DNA of 64,000 bases from Oscillospiraceae bacterium (lineage in GTDB: Bacteria > Bacillota > Clostridia > UBA1381 > UBA9506): NCBI GenBank assembly GCA_015068905.1, contig SVJQ01000002.1, positions 1 through 64,000 on the forward strand, read 5' to 3'. Shown here one piece after another: positions 20,066 through 28,949 of this stretch. Under the pieces are notes generated by a model. The model was not told the DNA's origin. It did no database searches and saw only the letters and a program-made list of their open reading frames with translations. Position 1 is the stretch's first letter, and each line of letters opens with the position of its first letter. The translations under genes and the position numbers were made by a program.

Positions 20066-22448
20066 CAATCATTACCACCTGTGGAGGATATGACATTTTC
20101 TGTTCCTCACTCCACTGCCATTGCGGAACAAATTCGTCGGTTGTGCCTCTAACAATATATTTTCCATCATTTGACCTGAACTCAAATTTATTGTCAGGTA
20201 AAAGGGTAAGAATTGCGTCAAAGGAATCTATTCGCACATTTTGATTTTCTAAAAAGAAATGTCCCGAAAATGTGTTCTCGTCAATAACCGTAATATGGCT
20301 ATTTTCTTCCCGTGTAATGTCATAGTTTTCCATCCATAAACCGTTTTCATCATTGTAATCATCAAATCCAAATCGTAACAAAGCATATTCATCCTGAATA
20401 TTATATTGAAAATAATTGTCCTTATTTGTTCGTCTAATAACATTTCCGTTTAGTTTTGCTTCGGTCGGAAACATTCCTATCATTTTCGTGTCTGCTTTTT
20501 TTGCAATTTCTCTGTTTTGTGCACTCAAAGTGCTATATTCATCATGACTATCTGATCCATATCCAAAGAAATTTAGTCTGAATTTAGCTTGATTTATTTT
20601 TATTATGGTTTCCCCAAAATGTACAATTCCTTCACCTGATGGCAGAGGTAAATATGTCATATATCCTTTTTCATTATCGTAGATGGTTTCACCATCTATT
20701 TTTAATGTAAAAAGACCCTCAATATCACTACCTTTGCTGTATATGCGAGTTACTTTGTTTAGAGTGAGTTCTGCGGTTCCTCTGTCATCGGTATTGTTGA
20801 AATCTATATAATTAAATTTTGCACTAAACTCAGTTCTGTAACCCGTTTTACTAAGCGAAACATCTGCATAATCACAAGAATACCCATACACTAAAGCCAG
20901 TCCTTCATCAACAACACTTTTTTCTCTTGGCAGATTATCGATCTGAATGTCGTCAACATAAAATCTGCTTTCCATGCTGTCAAAACCATATTTAATGAGA
21001 GGAGTAAATGTGTGTGTCATTTCATCAATTTCTGCGCCTGTTCTTTCTATTTCCTCATAATTACTCAGCAATTTAATATATTCATAAGGAACATAAGTAA
21101 CTCCATTTTCGAGATATGGAGCATTAGCTAAAGTGTATTTGTTACCATCAATGATAACATCTTTGCTTCCAATGGTGCAACTCGTGGACCATACAAGCTT
21201 CCCAGGAATAGTAATTTTTTGGCTATCTTCAACCTTGTTTTCCTCTCCGTAAGGTAATGTCACAGGCAATGCAGTTCTTGTTTTCGACCAAATATCGACA
21301 CTAACTGTACCATTTTCATATTTGATTTTATCATTTTCAACATCAGAATTATTAAGAAACTCTCTCCACGGCAAATAATACACACCATCTTTTTCAGTTG
21401 GGACAAAACCATTATAATTTCCTTTTCCGAAGTTAGCAATGTAAACATAATCATCTTTCAACAAAGAGGAAACAAGCGGAGCAACTTCGTTTGCAAGTAC
21501 CACGCTTCCACAGGTGAGTGCTAACATGAGTATCGTACATAATACTGTTCTCAATGCGCTAAATCTTTTCTTTTTCATAATCATCTCGAACCTCCTTTTA
21601 AGTTGTTTTTTGTTTTTAACCATATTGCTTGACAGAGCAGGTGAAGACTGACATACCATAGAAAGTATCATTGTGCTATACTGCTTCTTATCAGTCATAT
21701 CCATCTCTTTTGTTACTTGTTCATCGCAAGCATATTCGCACGCTTCGCCGATTAAATTCACCATAAAATATGTAATCGGATTAAACCAACAAATTGAATT
21801 GACAATTACTGCAAAGAGCTTAAACCAACTGTCGTGATGCTTGTAATGTACCATTTCGTGCTTGATTGCAAGGTTGTAATCATCCTCATTCATTTCAATC
21901 TCAGGGATCGCAAGTGTGGGCTTAAAAAATCCAAACACAAGAGGAGAAGTTATCAATGGACTTTTAATAACCTCAACACCATCTATAACTTCGTGTGCTT
22001 CAAATCCACAGATTTTCTTTTTGAATCTGAAATATGAAATGAAGTATCTGCACATTGAAATTATAAAACCTAAAAGCCAAACTGCAAGCAGTATTTCCTG
22101 CATTGTTATTGGGTTTGAACGCCTTACCATATTTGAAGCTTGTGGCAAAACATTATGCTGTACTGCTTTTGGATCCTCTTGTGGTGTATTCTGTGTCGGC
22201 GCAACATCGGTGTTGGGTTCCGGAACTGTGGCTTCAAATTCAGTTACATTTATCGGTTGATTTACAGGAACTTTAGGAAGTGATATATCCCCGATATTCA
22301 TTGGTAGAATAAACACAAGCATTGCAATTAAGCTTATGTAATATAATGCCTTGCCCCCTAAAAGTGATAGTATTTTGTTTTTGAATATCAACAATGCAGA
22401 ACAAACAATAGAGCCTGCAAGGGTTGATATTATTATTGACTCTAACAT
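20058..22448 (-). CDS. blaR1: M56-family BlaR1/MecR1-like sensor peptidase with a large unassigned C-terminal extracellular region
   Basis: N-terminal TM helices, HEMVHYKHHD zinc-peptidase motif, EACEYACDEQVT. Confidence 0.85.
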   Translation of the reverse strand: MLESIIISTLAGSIVCSALLIFKNKILSLLGGKALYYISLIAMLVFILPMNIGDISLPKVPVNQPINVTEFEATVPEPNTDVAPTQNTPQEDPKAVQHNVLPQASNMVRRSNPITMQEILLAVWLLGFIISMCRYFISYFRFKKKICGFEAHEVIDGVEVIKSPLITSPLVFGFFKPTLAIPEIEMNEDDYNLAIKHEMVHYKHHDSWFKLFAVIVNSICWFNPITYFMVNLIGEACEYACDEQVTKEMDMTDKKQYSTMILSMVCQSSPALSSNMVKNKKQLKRRFEMIMKKKRFSALRTVLCTILMLALTCGSVVLANEVAPLVSSLLKDDYVYIANFGKGNYNGFVPTEKDGVYYLPWREFLNNSDVENDKIKYENGTVSVDIWSKTRTALPVTLPYGEENKVEDSQKITIPGKLVWSTSCTIGSKDVIIDGNKYTLANAPYLENGVTYVPYEYIKLLSNYEEIERTGAEIDEMTHTFTPLIKYGFDSMESRFYVDDIQIDNLPREKSVVDEGLALVYGYSCDYADVSLSKTGYRTEFSAKFNYIDFNNTDDRGTAELTLNKVTRIYSKGSDIEGLFTLKIDGETIYDNEKGYMTYLPLPSGEGIVHFGETIIKINQAKFRLNFFGYGSDSHDEYSTLSAQNREIAKKADTKMIGMFPTEAKLNGNVIRRTNKDNYFQYNIQDEYALLRFGFDDYNDENGLWMENYDITREENSHITVIDENTFSGHFFLENQNVRIDSFDAILTLLPDNKFEFRSNDGKYIVRGTTDEFVPQWQWSEEQKMSYPPQVVMIDE

Positions 22449-22813
22449 TATTCATCACCCTTTTCCTCTATAAACCTTTTGAGTTCATCAATATCTTCTT
22501 TTGTAAAGTTTTCATCACGGAACAAAGCTGAAATAAGACTCTTTGCACTGCCACGATGAATCGACCTTACAAATTCCTTTGTTTGCATTGCTTGATATTC
22601 CTGCTCCGATATAATCGCTTCATATTCGTGAACATGGCTTCGGCCAATCTTTTCTGATTTTAAGCAGCCTTTGTCAATAAGTCTGCCGGCAAGAGTAGAA
22701 ATAGTCGTAAGCTTTTTATCAGGCATCTTCTCGGCAAGTTCACTTGTCGTTACCTTATCATTTTTATCCCAGATTATTCTCATAATCTCCATTTCTGTTT
22801 CTGATATTTTCAT
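22448..22813 (-). CDS. blaI: BlaI/MecI-family winged-helix repressor
   Basis: ISETEMEIMRIIWDKNDKVTTSELAEKM...KKLTTISTLAGRLIDKGCL. Confidence 0.92.
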   Translation of the reverse strand: MKISETEMEIMRIIWDKNDKVTTSELAEKMPDKKLTTISTLAGRLIDKGCLKSEKIGRSHVHEYEAIISEQEYQAMQTKEFVRSIHRGSAKSLISALFRDENFTKEDIDELKRFIEEKGDE

Positions 22814-22830
22814 AGTAGTTTCCTCCTTCG

Positions 22831-22877
22831 TTTCTACAAGTTGTTTTTATTATACAGTATGTAGAAGCGATTGTCAA
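22831..22877 (-). promoter_or_regulatory. blaI promoter with TACA/TGTA dyads (probable BlaI operator)
   Basis: Minus strand TTGACA-17-TATAAT; TACA-TAC-TGTA abuts the -10; TTCTACA...TGTAGAA inverted repeat. Confidence 0.7.
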
Positions 22878-22913
22878 TAGTTTTGCAACAAAAACATAAA
22901 ATTTATCATTTTT

Positions 22914-22992
22914 AGCGAAGTGAAAACAGTGAAAAGATAAGAGTACAAAAAGAAACGACAATTTCCTGTCGAAAATTGTCGTTTCTTTTTGG
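22914..22992. repeat. Right copy of the direct-repeat hairpin element; terminator for tRNA-Arg
   Basis: AAAAAGAAACGACAATTTCCTGTCGAAAATTGTCGTTTCTTTTTGG. Confidence 0.8.
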
Positions 22993-23064
22993 CACGCCCG
23001 ATAGGAGTCGAACCTACGCTCCCGGCTCCGGAGGCCGGTGCTCTATCCACTGAGCTACGGGCGC
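22990..23064 (-). tRNA. tRNA-Arg (anticodon CCG), CCA encoded
   Basis: 75-nt cloverleaf read by eye: GCGCCCG acceptor, GCTC/GAGC D stem, CCGGC-CTCCGGA-GCCGG anticodon arm, GTAGG-TTCGACT-CCTAT T arm, GCCA end. Confidence 0.95.
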
Positions 23065-23076
23065 ATATAAAGGGGA

Positions 23077-23727
23077 TTACGCATCCCCTTGTTTTTGTTT
23101 TTCAGTAATCTTATAAGATAAAGTCATCAGGCTGTCACTTAAGTGAACGTTTTCTACCGCCACATCCTCAGGCACAGCAATGTCGGTATAAGAAAAGTTC
23201 CATAACCCCTTAATGCCCAAGGCGACAAGCCGCGGAACAACCTCTATAATGGCTGACTTTGGCAGTGCCAGAATCGCAATGTTCACCTGATGGGTATTGC
23301 AAAACTCTTCAAGCTCTTCCATAGGCAGAACCGGCAGGTCATTGATGACCTTTCCGGCAAGCTCAGGCTTTTTATCAAAAATCCCCACCAATTCAAAGCC
23401 ACGTTTTGCAAAATTGGTATGATTTGCAAGGGCATGGCCCAAGTGACCGGCACCGATAATAATGGTTTTGTATCCATGGGATAAGCCTAAAATATTGGCA
23501 ATTTCGCGGTGCAGCTTCTCTACGTTATAGCCGTATCCCTGCTGACCAAAGCCGCCAAAACAGTTAAAATCCTGACGAATCTGAGAAGCGGTTACGCCCA
23601 TACGCTTGCTGAGCTCACCTGATGAAATTCTGGTAATGCCTTTGCGAAGCAGCTCACCCAAATACCGATAGTATCGGGGCAGACGCTTAACAACGACTAA
23701 AGGTACTTCCCTTTTTTCCTGAATCAT
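23077..23727 (-). CDS. rex: Redox-sensing transcriptional repressor Rex
   Basis: RLPRYYRYLGELL..RISSGELSKRMGVTASQIRQDFNCFGGFGQQGYGY; Rossmann GAGHLGHAL. Confidence 0.96.
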   Translation of the reverse strand: MIQEKREVPLVVVKRLPRYYRYLGELLRKGITRISSGELSKRMGVTASQIRQDFNCFGGFGQQGYGYNVEKLHREIANILGLSHGYKTIIIGAGHLGHALANHTNFAKRGFELVGIFDKKPELAGKVINDLPVLPMEELEEFCNTHQVNIAILALPKSAIIEVVPRLVALGIKGLWNFSYTDIAVPEDVAVENVHLSDSLMTLSYKITEKQKQGDA

Positions 23728-23756
23728 CTATTTACTTCCTTCATTGAAGCTACTAC

Positions 23757-24917
23757 TTATAAAGAAGCAATAGTCTCCATAACATAATCGGCAAATTCCT
23801 CGCCGGTAGCACCGGTATCGCGACCGGTAATGACAAGCTTCTTTTCCTCATACATGCAGATATCAAGTGCTCTTTCAAGTTTATCAGCAAGCTCGTTGTA
23901 ACCAATATGGTTTAAAAGCATAACAGCTGCACGGATGATGCTGCAAGGATCAGCATATTTGTCACGGCCCTCTGTCACCATACGGGGCGCAGAGCCGTGG
24001 ATTGCTTCAAACATGGCATAGCGCTTACCCATGTTAGAGCTGCCGGCAGTACCGACGCCGCCCTGAAATTCAGCCGCTTCATCAGTTAAAATATCACCGT
24101 ACAGGTTAGGCAGAACCAGAACCTGGAACTGTGTTCTTCTCTTTTCATCCACCAGTTTTGCGGTCATAATATCAATATACCAGTCATCCAACTCGATGCC
24201 GGGATATTCTTCAGCAACCTTCTTGCAAATGCTTAAAAACTTACCGTCTGTGGTCTTGATAACGTTTGCCTTGGTAACAGCTGTTACGCGGGTTTTGCCG
24301 TTTTTCTTAGCAAAGTCAAAAGCTGCACGAACAATTCTTTCAGTGCCCTCTGTGGTGGTTACGGTAAAGTCAATGGCTAAATCGTCATTCACATGGATAC
24401 CTTCACTACCCAGCGCATAGCCACCTTCTGTGTTTTCACGGAAGAAGGTCCAGTCAATGCCCTGCTCTGCTACCTTAACCGGGCGCACGTTGGCAAACAG
24501 GTCAAGCTCTTTACGCATAGCAACGTTAGCGCTTTCAATGTTGGGCCAGGGGTCGCCGGCACGGGGTGTGGTTGTGGGGCCTTTTAAGATAACGTGGCAA
24601 GCCTTTAATTCAGCAAGTACGTCATCGGGAATAGCTTTGTTTGCTTTAACACGGTTTTCAATGGTCAAACCGTCAATCACACGGAACTCAACCTTACCCT
24701 TTTTCACTTCGTCAGCAAGCAGAGTCTCTAAAATGCGGTGAGCCGCTTTTGTAATAGCAGGACCAATGCCGTCACCACCGCAAACGCCGATGATGATGGT
24801 GTCAAGCTTAGAATAATCAATAAAGTCCTTGTCCGCTTTCATTCTTTCCACACGGGCAAGCTGTTTTTCTAAAATTGCTGCAAACTTTTCAGTTGCTGCG
24901 CTGATGTAATCTGACAT
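23757..24917 (-). CDS. icd: Isocitrate/isopropylmalate dehydrogenase family protein, probable isocitrate dehydrogenase
   Basis: GGDGIGPAIT, FRENTEGGY, NLYGDILTDEAAEFQGGVGTAGSSN; adjacent to aconitase. Confidence 0.88.
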   Translation of the reverse strand: MSDYISAATEKFAAILEKQLARVERMKADKDFIDYSKLDTIIIGVCGGDGIGPAITKAAHRILETLLADEVKKGKVEFRVIDGLTIENRVKANKAIPDDVLAELKACHVILKGPTTTPRAGDPWPNIESANVAMRKELDLFANVRPVKVAEQGIDWTFFRENTEGGYALGSEGIHVNDDLAIDFTVTTTEGTERIVRAAFDFAKKNGKTRVTAVTKANVIKTTDGKFLSICKKVAEEYPGIELDDWYIDIMTAKLVDEKRRTQFQVLVLPNLYGDILTDEAAEFQGGVGTAGSSNMGKRYAMFEAIHGSAPRMVTEGRDKYADPCSIIRAAVMLLNHIGYNELADKLERALDICMYEEKKLVITGRDTGATGEEFADYVMETIASL

Positions 24918-24933
24918 AATTCAGGTCTCCTAA

Positions 24934-26862
24934 TTACTGATTTTGCATCTTGATGTAGTTGATCAAACCACCTGCATAAAGCATCTCTTTCTGGCGGTCA
25001 GACGCAACTAAAATTGTAACATAACTGCTACCCTTTGTCAAGTTTTTGACTATAATTTCTTCCCCTGCGCGGATCTGATCCGGTGCGGTTTCAATAACCA
25101 GTTCATCGCCCATAGAAACGTCGTCATAGTCCGCTTCATTTTTAAATACCAAGGGCAGAATACCTGAGTTAATCAGGTTTGCCATATGAATTCTTGCAAA
25201 AGATTTTGCAATAACACCCTTAATACCTAAATAAAGAGGTGCCAAAGCTGCATGCTCACGGGAAGAACCCTGACCGTAGTTAGCGCCGCCGATGATAAAG
25301 CCACCGCCGTTTTCCTTAGCACGAGCAGGGAACTCAGGGTCACAGGGGGTTAAGCAGAATTCTGCCAGATGCGGAATGTTGGAACGGAAGGGCAGAAGTT
25401 TTGCGTTAGAAGGCATAATATGGTCAGTGGTAATGTTATCTTCAACCTTGATTAAGGTCTTACCGGTAACGGTATCGGGCATAGCGGTATTTAAGGGGAA
25501 GGGCTTAATGTTCGGGCCTCTTACAACCTCTACCGAAGATCCATCCTCAGCAGGAGCCACCACCATGTTGTCATTTGCCAAAAATTCTGAGGGCATGGTA
25601 ACGGTGGGTGCTTCGCCTAACTCTCTGGGGTCTGTCAGCACGCCGGTGATGGCACTGGCTGCAGCCACCTCAGGGCTAACCAAATAAACCTGAGCAGAAA
25701 CAGTACCGCTTCTGCCGTAGAAGTTACGGTTAAAGGTACGGAGGGAAACAGCATCTGTCTTAGGTGACTGACCCATACCGATACAGGGACCGCAGGCAGA
25801 CTCTAAAATTCTGGCACCGGCGGCAACCATATCAGCAAGAGCGCCGTTTTGCGCCAGCATTGTCAGAACCTGCTTAGAACCGGGAGCAATAACCAAGCTC
25901 ACATCAGGATGAACAGTTTTACCCTTTAAAATCTGGGCAACCTTCATCATATCGGCATAGGATGAGTTGGTGCAGCTACCGATGGCAACCTGATCAACCT
26001 TAATCTTGCCGATTTTGCCAACCTCTAAAACGTTATCCGGGCTGTGGGGCATTGCTGCCAAAGGCTCAATATCAGATAAGTTAATGGTAATTTCTTCATC
26101 ATATACGCAATCAGCATCGGGCGCAAGCTCTACCCAATCGTTTTCTCTGCCCTGTGCCTTTAAGAAAGCAAGGGTTGCTTCATCACTGGGGAAGATTGAG
26201 GTGGTTGCACCCAGTTCAGCACCCATGTTGGTGATGGTTGCACGTTCAGGAACGGACAGGGTTTTAACGCCTTCGCCGGTGTATTCTAAAATTTTGCCTA
26301 CGCCGCCTTTAACAGAAAGCTCACGCAGAACTGTTAAAATAACATCTTTAGCAGTCACCCAGGGGCGCAGTTTGCCGATGAGCTTAACATTTAAAATTTT
26401 CGGCATAGAGATGTAATACGCACCGCCGCCCATGGCAACAGCAACGTCTAAGCCGCCGGCACCGATTGCCAGCATACCAAGGCCACCGCCGGTGGGTGTG
26501 TGGCTGTCAGAGCCAAGCAGAGTCATACCGGGAATGCCGAAGCGCTCCAGCTGAACCTGATGGCAGATACCGTTACCGGGACGGGAGAAATAAATACCGT
26601 GCTTATTGGTAACAGTCTGAATATATTTATGGTCGTCAGCATTTTCAAAGCCGGACTGAATGGTATTGTGGTCAATGTATGCCACAGACCGTTTGGTTTT
26701 AACACGGTCAATGCCCATTGCCTCAAACTGCAGATATGCCATAGTACCGGTTGAGTCCTGCGTTAAGGTCTGGTCGATGCGAATAGAAATTTCTTCGCCA
26801 ACCTTCATTTCGCCGGTGACTAAATGCTCTTTAATAATTTTTTGTGCAAGTGTGTAACCCAT
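24934..26862 (-). CDS. acn: Aconitate hydratase
   Basis: GSDSHTPTGGGLGMLAIGAGGLDVAVAMGG, VAIGSCTNSS, ACGPCIGMGQ, GGANYGQGSSREHAALAP. Confidence 0.95.
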   Translation of the reverse strand: MGYTLAQKIIKEHLVTGEMKVGEEISIRIDQTLTQDSTGTMAYLQFEAMGIDRVKTKRSVAYIDHNTIQSGFENADDHKYIQTVTNKHGIYFSRPGNGICHQVQLERFGIPGMTLLGSDSHTPTGGGLGMLAIGAGGLDVAVAMGGGAYYISMPKILNVKLIGKLRPWVTAKDVILTVLRELSVKGGVGKILEYTGEGVKTLSVPERATITNMGAELGATTSIFPSDEATLAFLKAQGRENDWVELAPDADCVYDEEITINLSDIEPLAAMPHSPDNVLEVGKIGKIKVDQVAIGSCTNSSYADMMKVAQILKGKTVHPDVSLVIAPGSKQVLTMLAQNGALADMVAAGARILESACGPCIGMGQSPKTDAVSLRTFNRNFYGRSGTVSAQVYLVSPEVAAASAITGVLTDPRELGEAPTVTMPSEFLANDNMVVAPAEDGSSVEVVRGPNIKPFPLNTAMPDTVTGKTLIKVEDNITTDHIMPSNAKLLPFRSNIPHLAEFCLTPCDPEFPARAKENGGGFIIGGANYGQGSSREHAALAPLYLGIKGVIAKSFARIHMANLINSGILPLVFKNEADYDDVSMGDELVIETAPDQIRAGEEIIVKNLTKGSSYVTILVASDRQKEMLYAGGLINYIKMQNQ

Positions 26863-26903
26863 AATACGCCTCCTGTAAATCCTAAAAAAAGTCTATCAGA
26901 AAT

Positions 26904-26932
26904 AGTATACCGCATTTTGCACTTATTGTCAA
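26904..26932 (-). promoter_or_regulatory. Promoter of acn-icd-rex
   Basis: Minus strand TTGACA-17-TATACT. Confidence 0.75.
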
Positions 26933-27063
26933 CTAAACGGCAGTAAAAACAGCTATTTCTGCCTTGAAAAATAAAGGTTTCTATTGAATTTTACAAGATT
27001 TTGTGGTATATTTGTATGTGGCACATATATTTGACTTTTCGTTTCACTCGGAGGTGCGTATTC

Positions 27064-27810
27064 TTGAATAAAATTGATATTTTAGGCGTATTGGTGGACC
27101 ATGTGGATATGGCAGGTGCTCTTGCCCGTTTGCAAGGTTTTTTAAATGAAGATACCGCTCACGCTGTTTTTACACCCAATTCTGAAATTATTATGGTAGC
27201 TCACAAAGACCCGGAATTTTGTAAAACCCTAAATAGTGGTGACCTGATTGTGGCAGATGGCATTGGGGTTGTGTATGCTTCAAAAATTTTAAAAGCACCT
27301 CTGCCCGAGCGTGTTGCAGGATTTGATTTATCCTCAAAGCTCATCGAATCAGTCAAAGACGGCAGCCGCAGCTTATATTTCTTCGGTGGCAAGCCGGGTG
27401 TTGCTGAGCTTGCCATTCAAAATCTAAAAGAACAATACCCCGATCTTTGCGTCTGCGGTTTTTCTGACGGATATTTTGATGAAGCTAAAGAAAAGCAAAT
27501 TATTGAAGATATCAAAACCAAAAAGCCGGACATTTTATTTGTATGCTTAGGCGCACCCAAGCAGGAAAAATGGATAGCAGACCATAAGGACGAGCTGGGC
27601 GCCAAACTGCTTTTAGGCGTTGGCGGCAGCTTGGATGTTTGGGCAGGCACCGTAGAGCGGGCACCTGAAAAATATCAGAAAGCCGGACTTGAGTGGTTTT
27701 ACCGCCTGATGAAGCAACCTTCAAGATTTTTCAGAATGCTCTCACTGCCCAAATTTGGATTAACTGTTTTGTTTAAAGGCAAACGTGTGAAGAAAGGAGA
27801 CCGGGTATGA
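27064..27810 (+). CDS. WecG/TagA/CpsF-family glycosyltransferase
   Basis: FTPNSEIIMVAHKD, ADGIGVVYASK, VCLGAPKQEKWI; TTG start behind ggaggtg. Confidence 0.9.
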   Translation: MNKIDILGVLVDHVDMAGALARLQGFLNEDTAHAVFTPNSEIIMVAHKDPEFCKTLNSGDLIVADGIGVVYASKILKAPLPERVAGFDLSSKLIESVKDGSRSLYFFGGKPGVAELAIQNLKEQYPDLCVCGFSDGYFDEAKEKQIIEDIKTKKPDILFVCLGAPKQEKWIADHKDELGAKLLLGVGGSLDVWAGTVERAPEKYQKAGLEWFYRLMKQPSRFFRMLSLPKFGLTVLFKGKRVKKGDRV

Positions 27811-28697
27811 GCGAATTTAAATCAGGCTTCGTCGCCATTTGCGGCAGACCGAATGTGGGAAAATCGACTCTGTTAAATCGTATTATCGGGCAAAAAATTG
27901 CCATTATCTCTGATAAGCCCCAAACCACCCGTAACAATATTTTAGGGGTGTATCATAAAGAGGATATGCAAATTGTGTTTGTGGATACTCCCGGTATTCA
28001 CCGCCCCTTTACAAAGCTTGGCGAAACCATGATGAAATCTGCCGGCAGCGCCATGCGTGATGCAGATGTGGTTTTATTTTTAGTTGAACCCACCGATAAA
28101 CCCGGCAAAATTGAACTGCAGATTATGGAGGATTTGAAAAAATCTGACATCCCCGTGATTTTGGTTATCAATAAAATTGATAAGGTTAAAAAAGATTCGT
28201 TACTGCCGGTCATTGCTGCATACCAGTCACATTTTGATTTTGCCTCTGTCTTTATGATTTCTGCCCGTCAGGATGACGGTGTGGAGGCGCTGCTTGCTGA
28301 ACTTAGCACTTTCATCCCCGAAGGACCTATGTTCTTCCCCGAAGATGCTGTCACAGACCAACCTGAGCGACAGCTTGTGGCAGAGCTTGTCCGCGAAAAG
28401 CTTTTATATCTTTTAGAGCAGGAAATTCCCCACGGTATTGCCATTGAGGTTTTTCAGATGAAAGAAAAAGAAAAGCTCTATGACATTGAGGTCAACATCT
28501 ACTGCGAAAAGCAAAGCCACAAAGGCATCATCATCGGTAAAGGCGGCTCTGTTTTAAAAGAAGCAGGCTCACTTGCCCGTGCCGATATTGAAAAAATGCT
28601 TGATAAAAAAGTGCTGTTAAAGCTTTGGGTAAAGGTAAAAGACGACTGGCGCAACCGTGAAGCCGCCTTGCGAAACTTTGGTTATACCGGCGAATAA
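27807..28697 (+). CDS. era: GTPase Era
   Basis: GRPNVGKSTLLNRIIGQKIAIISDKPQTTRN, DTPGIH, NKIDK, KH domain GKGGSVLK. Confidence 0.96.
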   Translation: MSEFKSGFVAICGRPNVGKSTLLNRIIGQKIAIISDKPQTTRNNILGVYHKEDMQIVFVDTPGIHRPFTKLGETMMKSAGSAMRDADVVLFLVEPTDKPGKIELQIMEDLKKSDIPVILVINKIDKVKKDSLLPVIAAYQSHFDFASVFMISARQDDGVEALLAELSTFIPEGPMFFPEDAVTDQPERQLVAELVREKLLYLLEQEIPHGIAIEVFQMKEKEKLYDIEVNIYCEKQSHKGIIIGKGGSVLKEAGSLARADIEKMLDKKVLLKLWVKVKDDWRNREAALRNFGYTGE

Positions 28698-28787
28698 TCA
28701 AGCAAAAATTTTAGCAAAATTTTTATGGTATATTCCCCTTGTTCTCTGTCAAAATAGTAGTAAATTAATTTACAAGGGGGCAAAATT

Positions 28788-28949
28788 ATGCTCGAAAATT
28801 TTGCATGGGATATCTTTACAAAAACCGGCAGCATTGACGGCTATTTATTATATAAGCAAACTGTGAATTTAAAAGAAAACAGTGGTGAGTATGGAACTTT
28901 TAAAGACGACCGGAGTGGTAATCAGACAGACCAAGGTCAAAGACAATGA
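28788..28949 (+). CDS. yqzL: YqzL-family small protein (absent from the ORF track)
   Basis: MLENFAWDIFTKTGSIDGYLLYKQ...; sits between era and recO; RBS aaggggg. Confidence 0.75.
   Translation: MLENFAWDIFTKTGSIDGYLLYKQTVNLKENSGEYGTFKDDRSGNQTDQGQRQ

Noticed and set aside
20058-22813. Beta-lactam resistance operon
   Set aside because: blaI/blaR1 homologs only; no beta-lactamase or mecA-like gene nearby and no recognisable penicillin-sensor motifs.
26862-27064. Canonical Rex operator in the acn divergent region
   Set aside because: No TTGTTAAN4TTAACAA-like palindrome found by eye; only the CAGAAATAG inverted repeat was seen.
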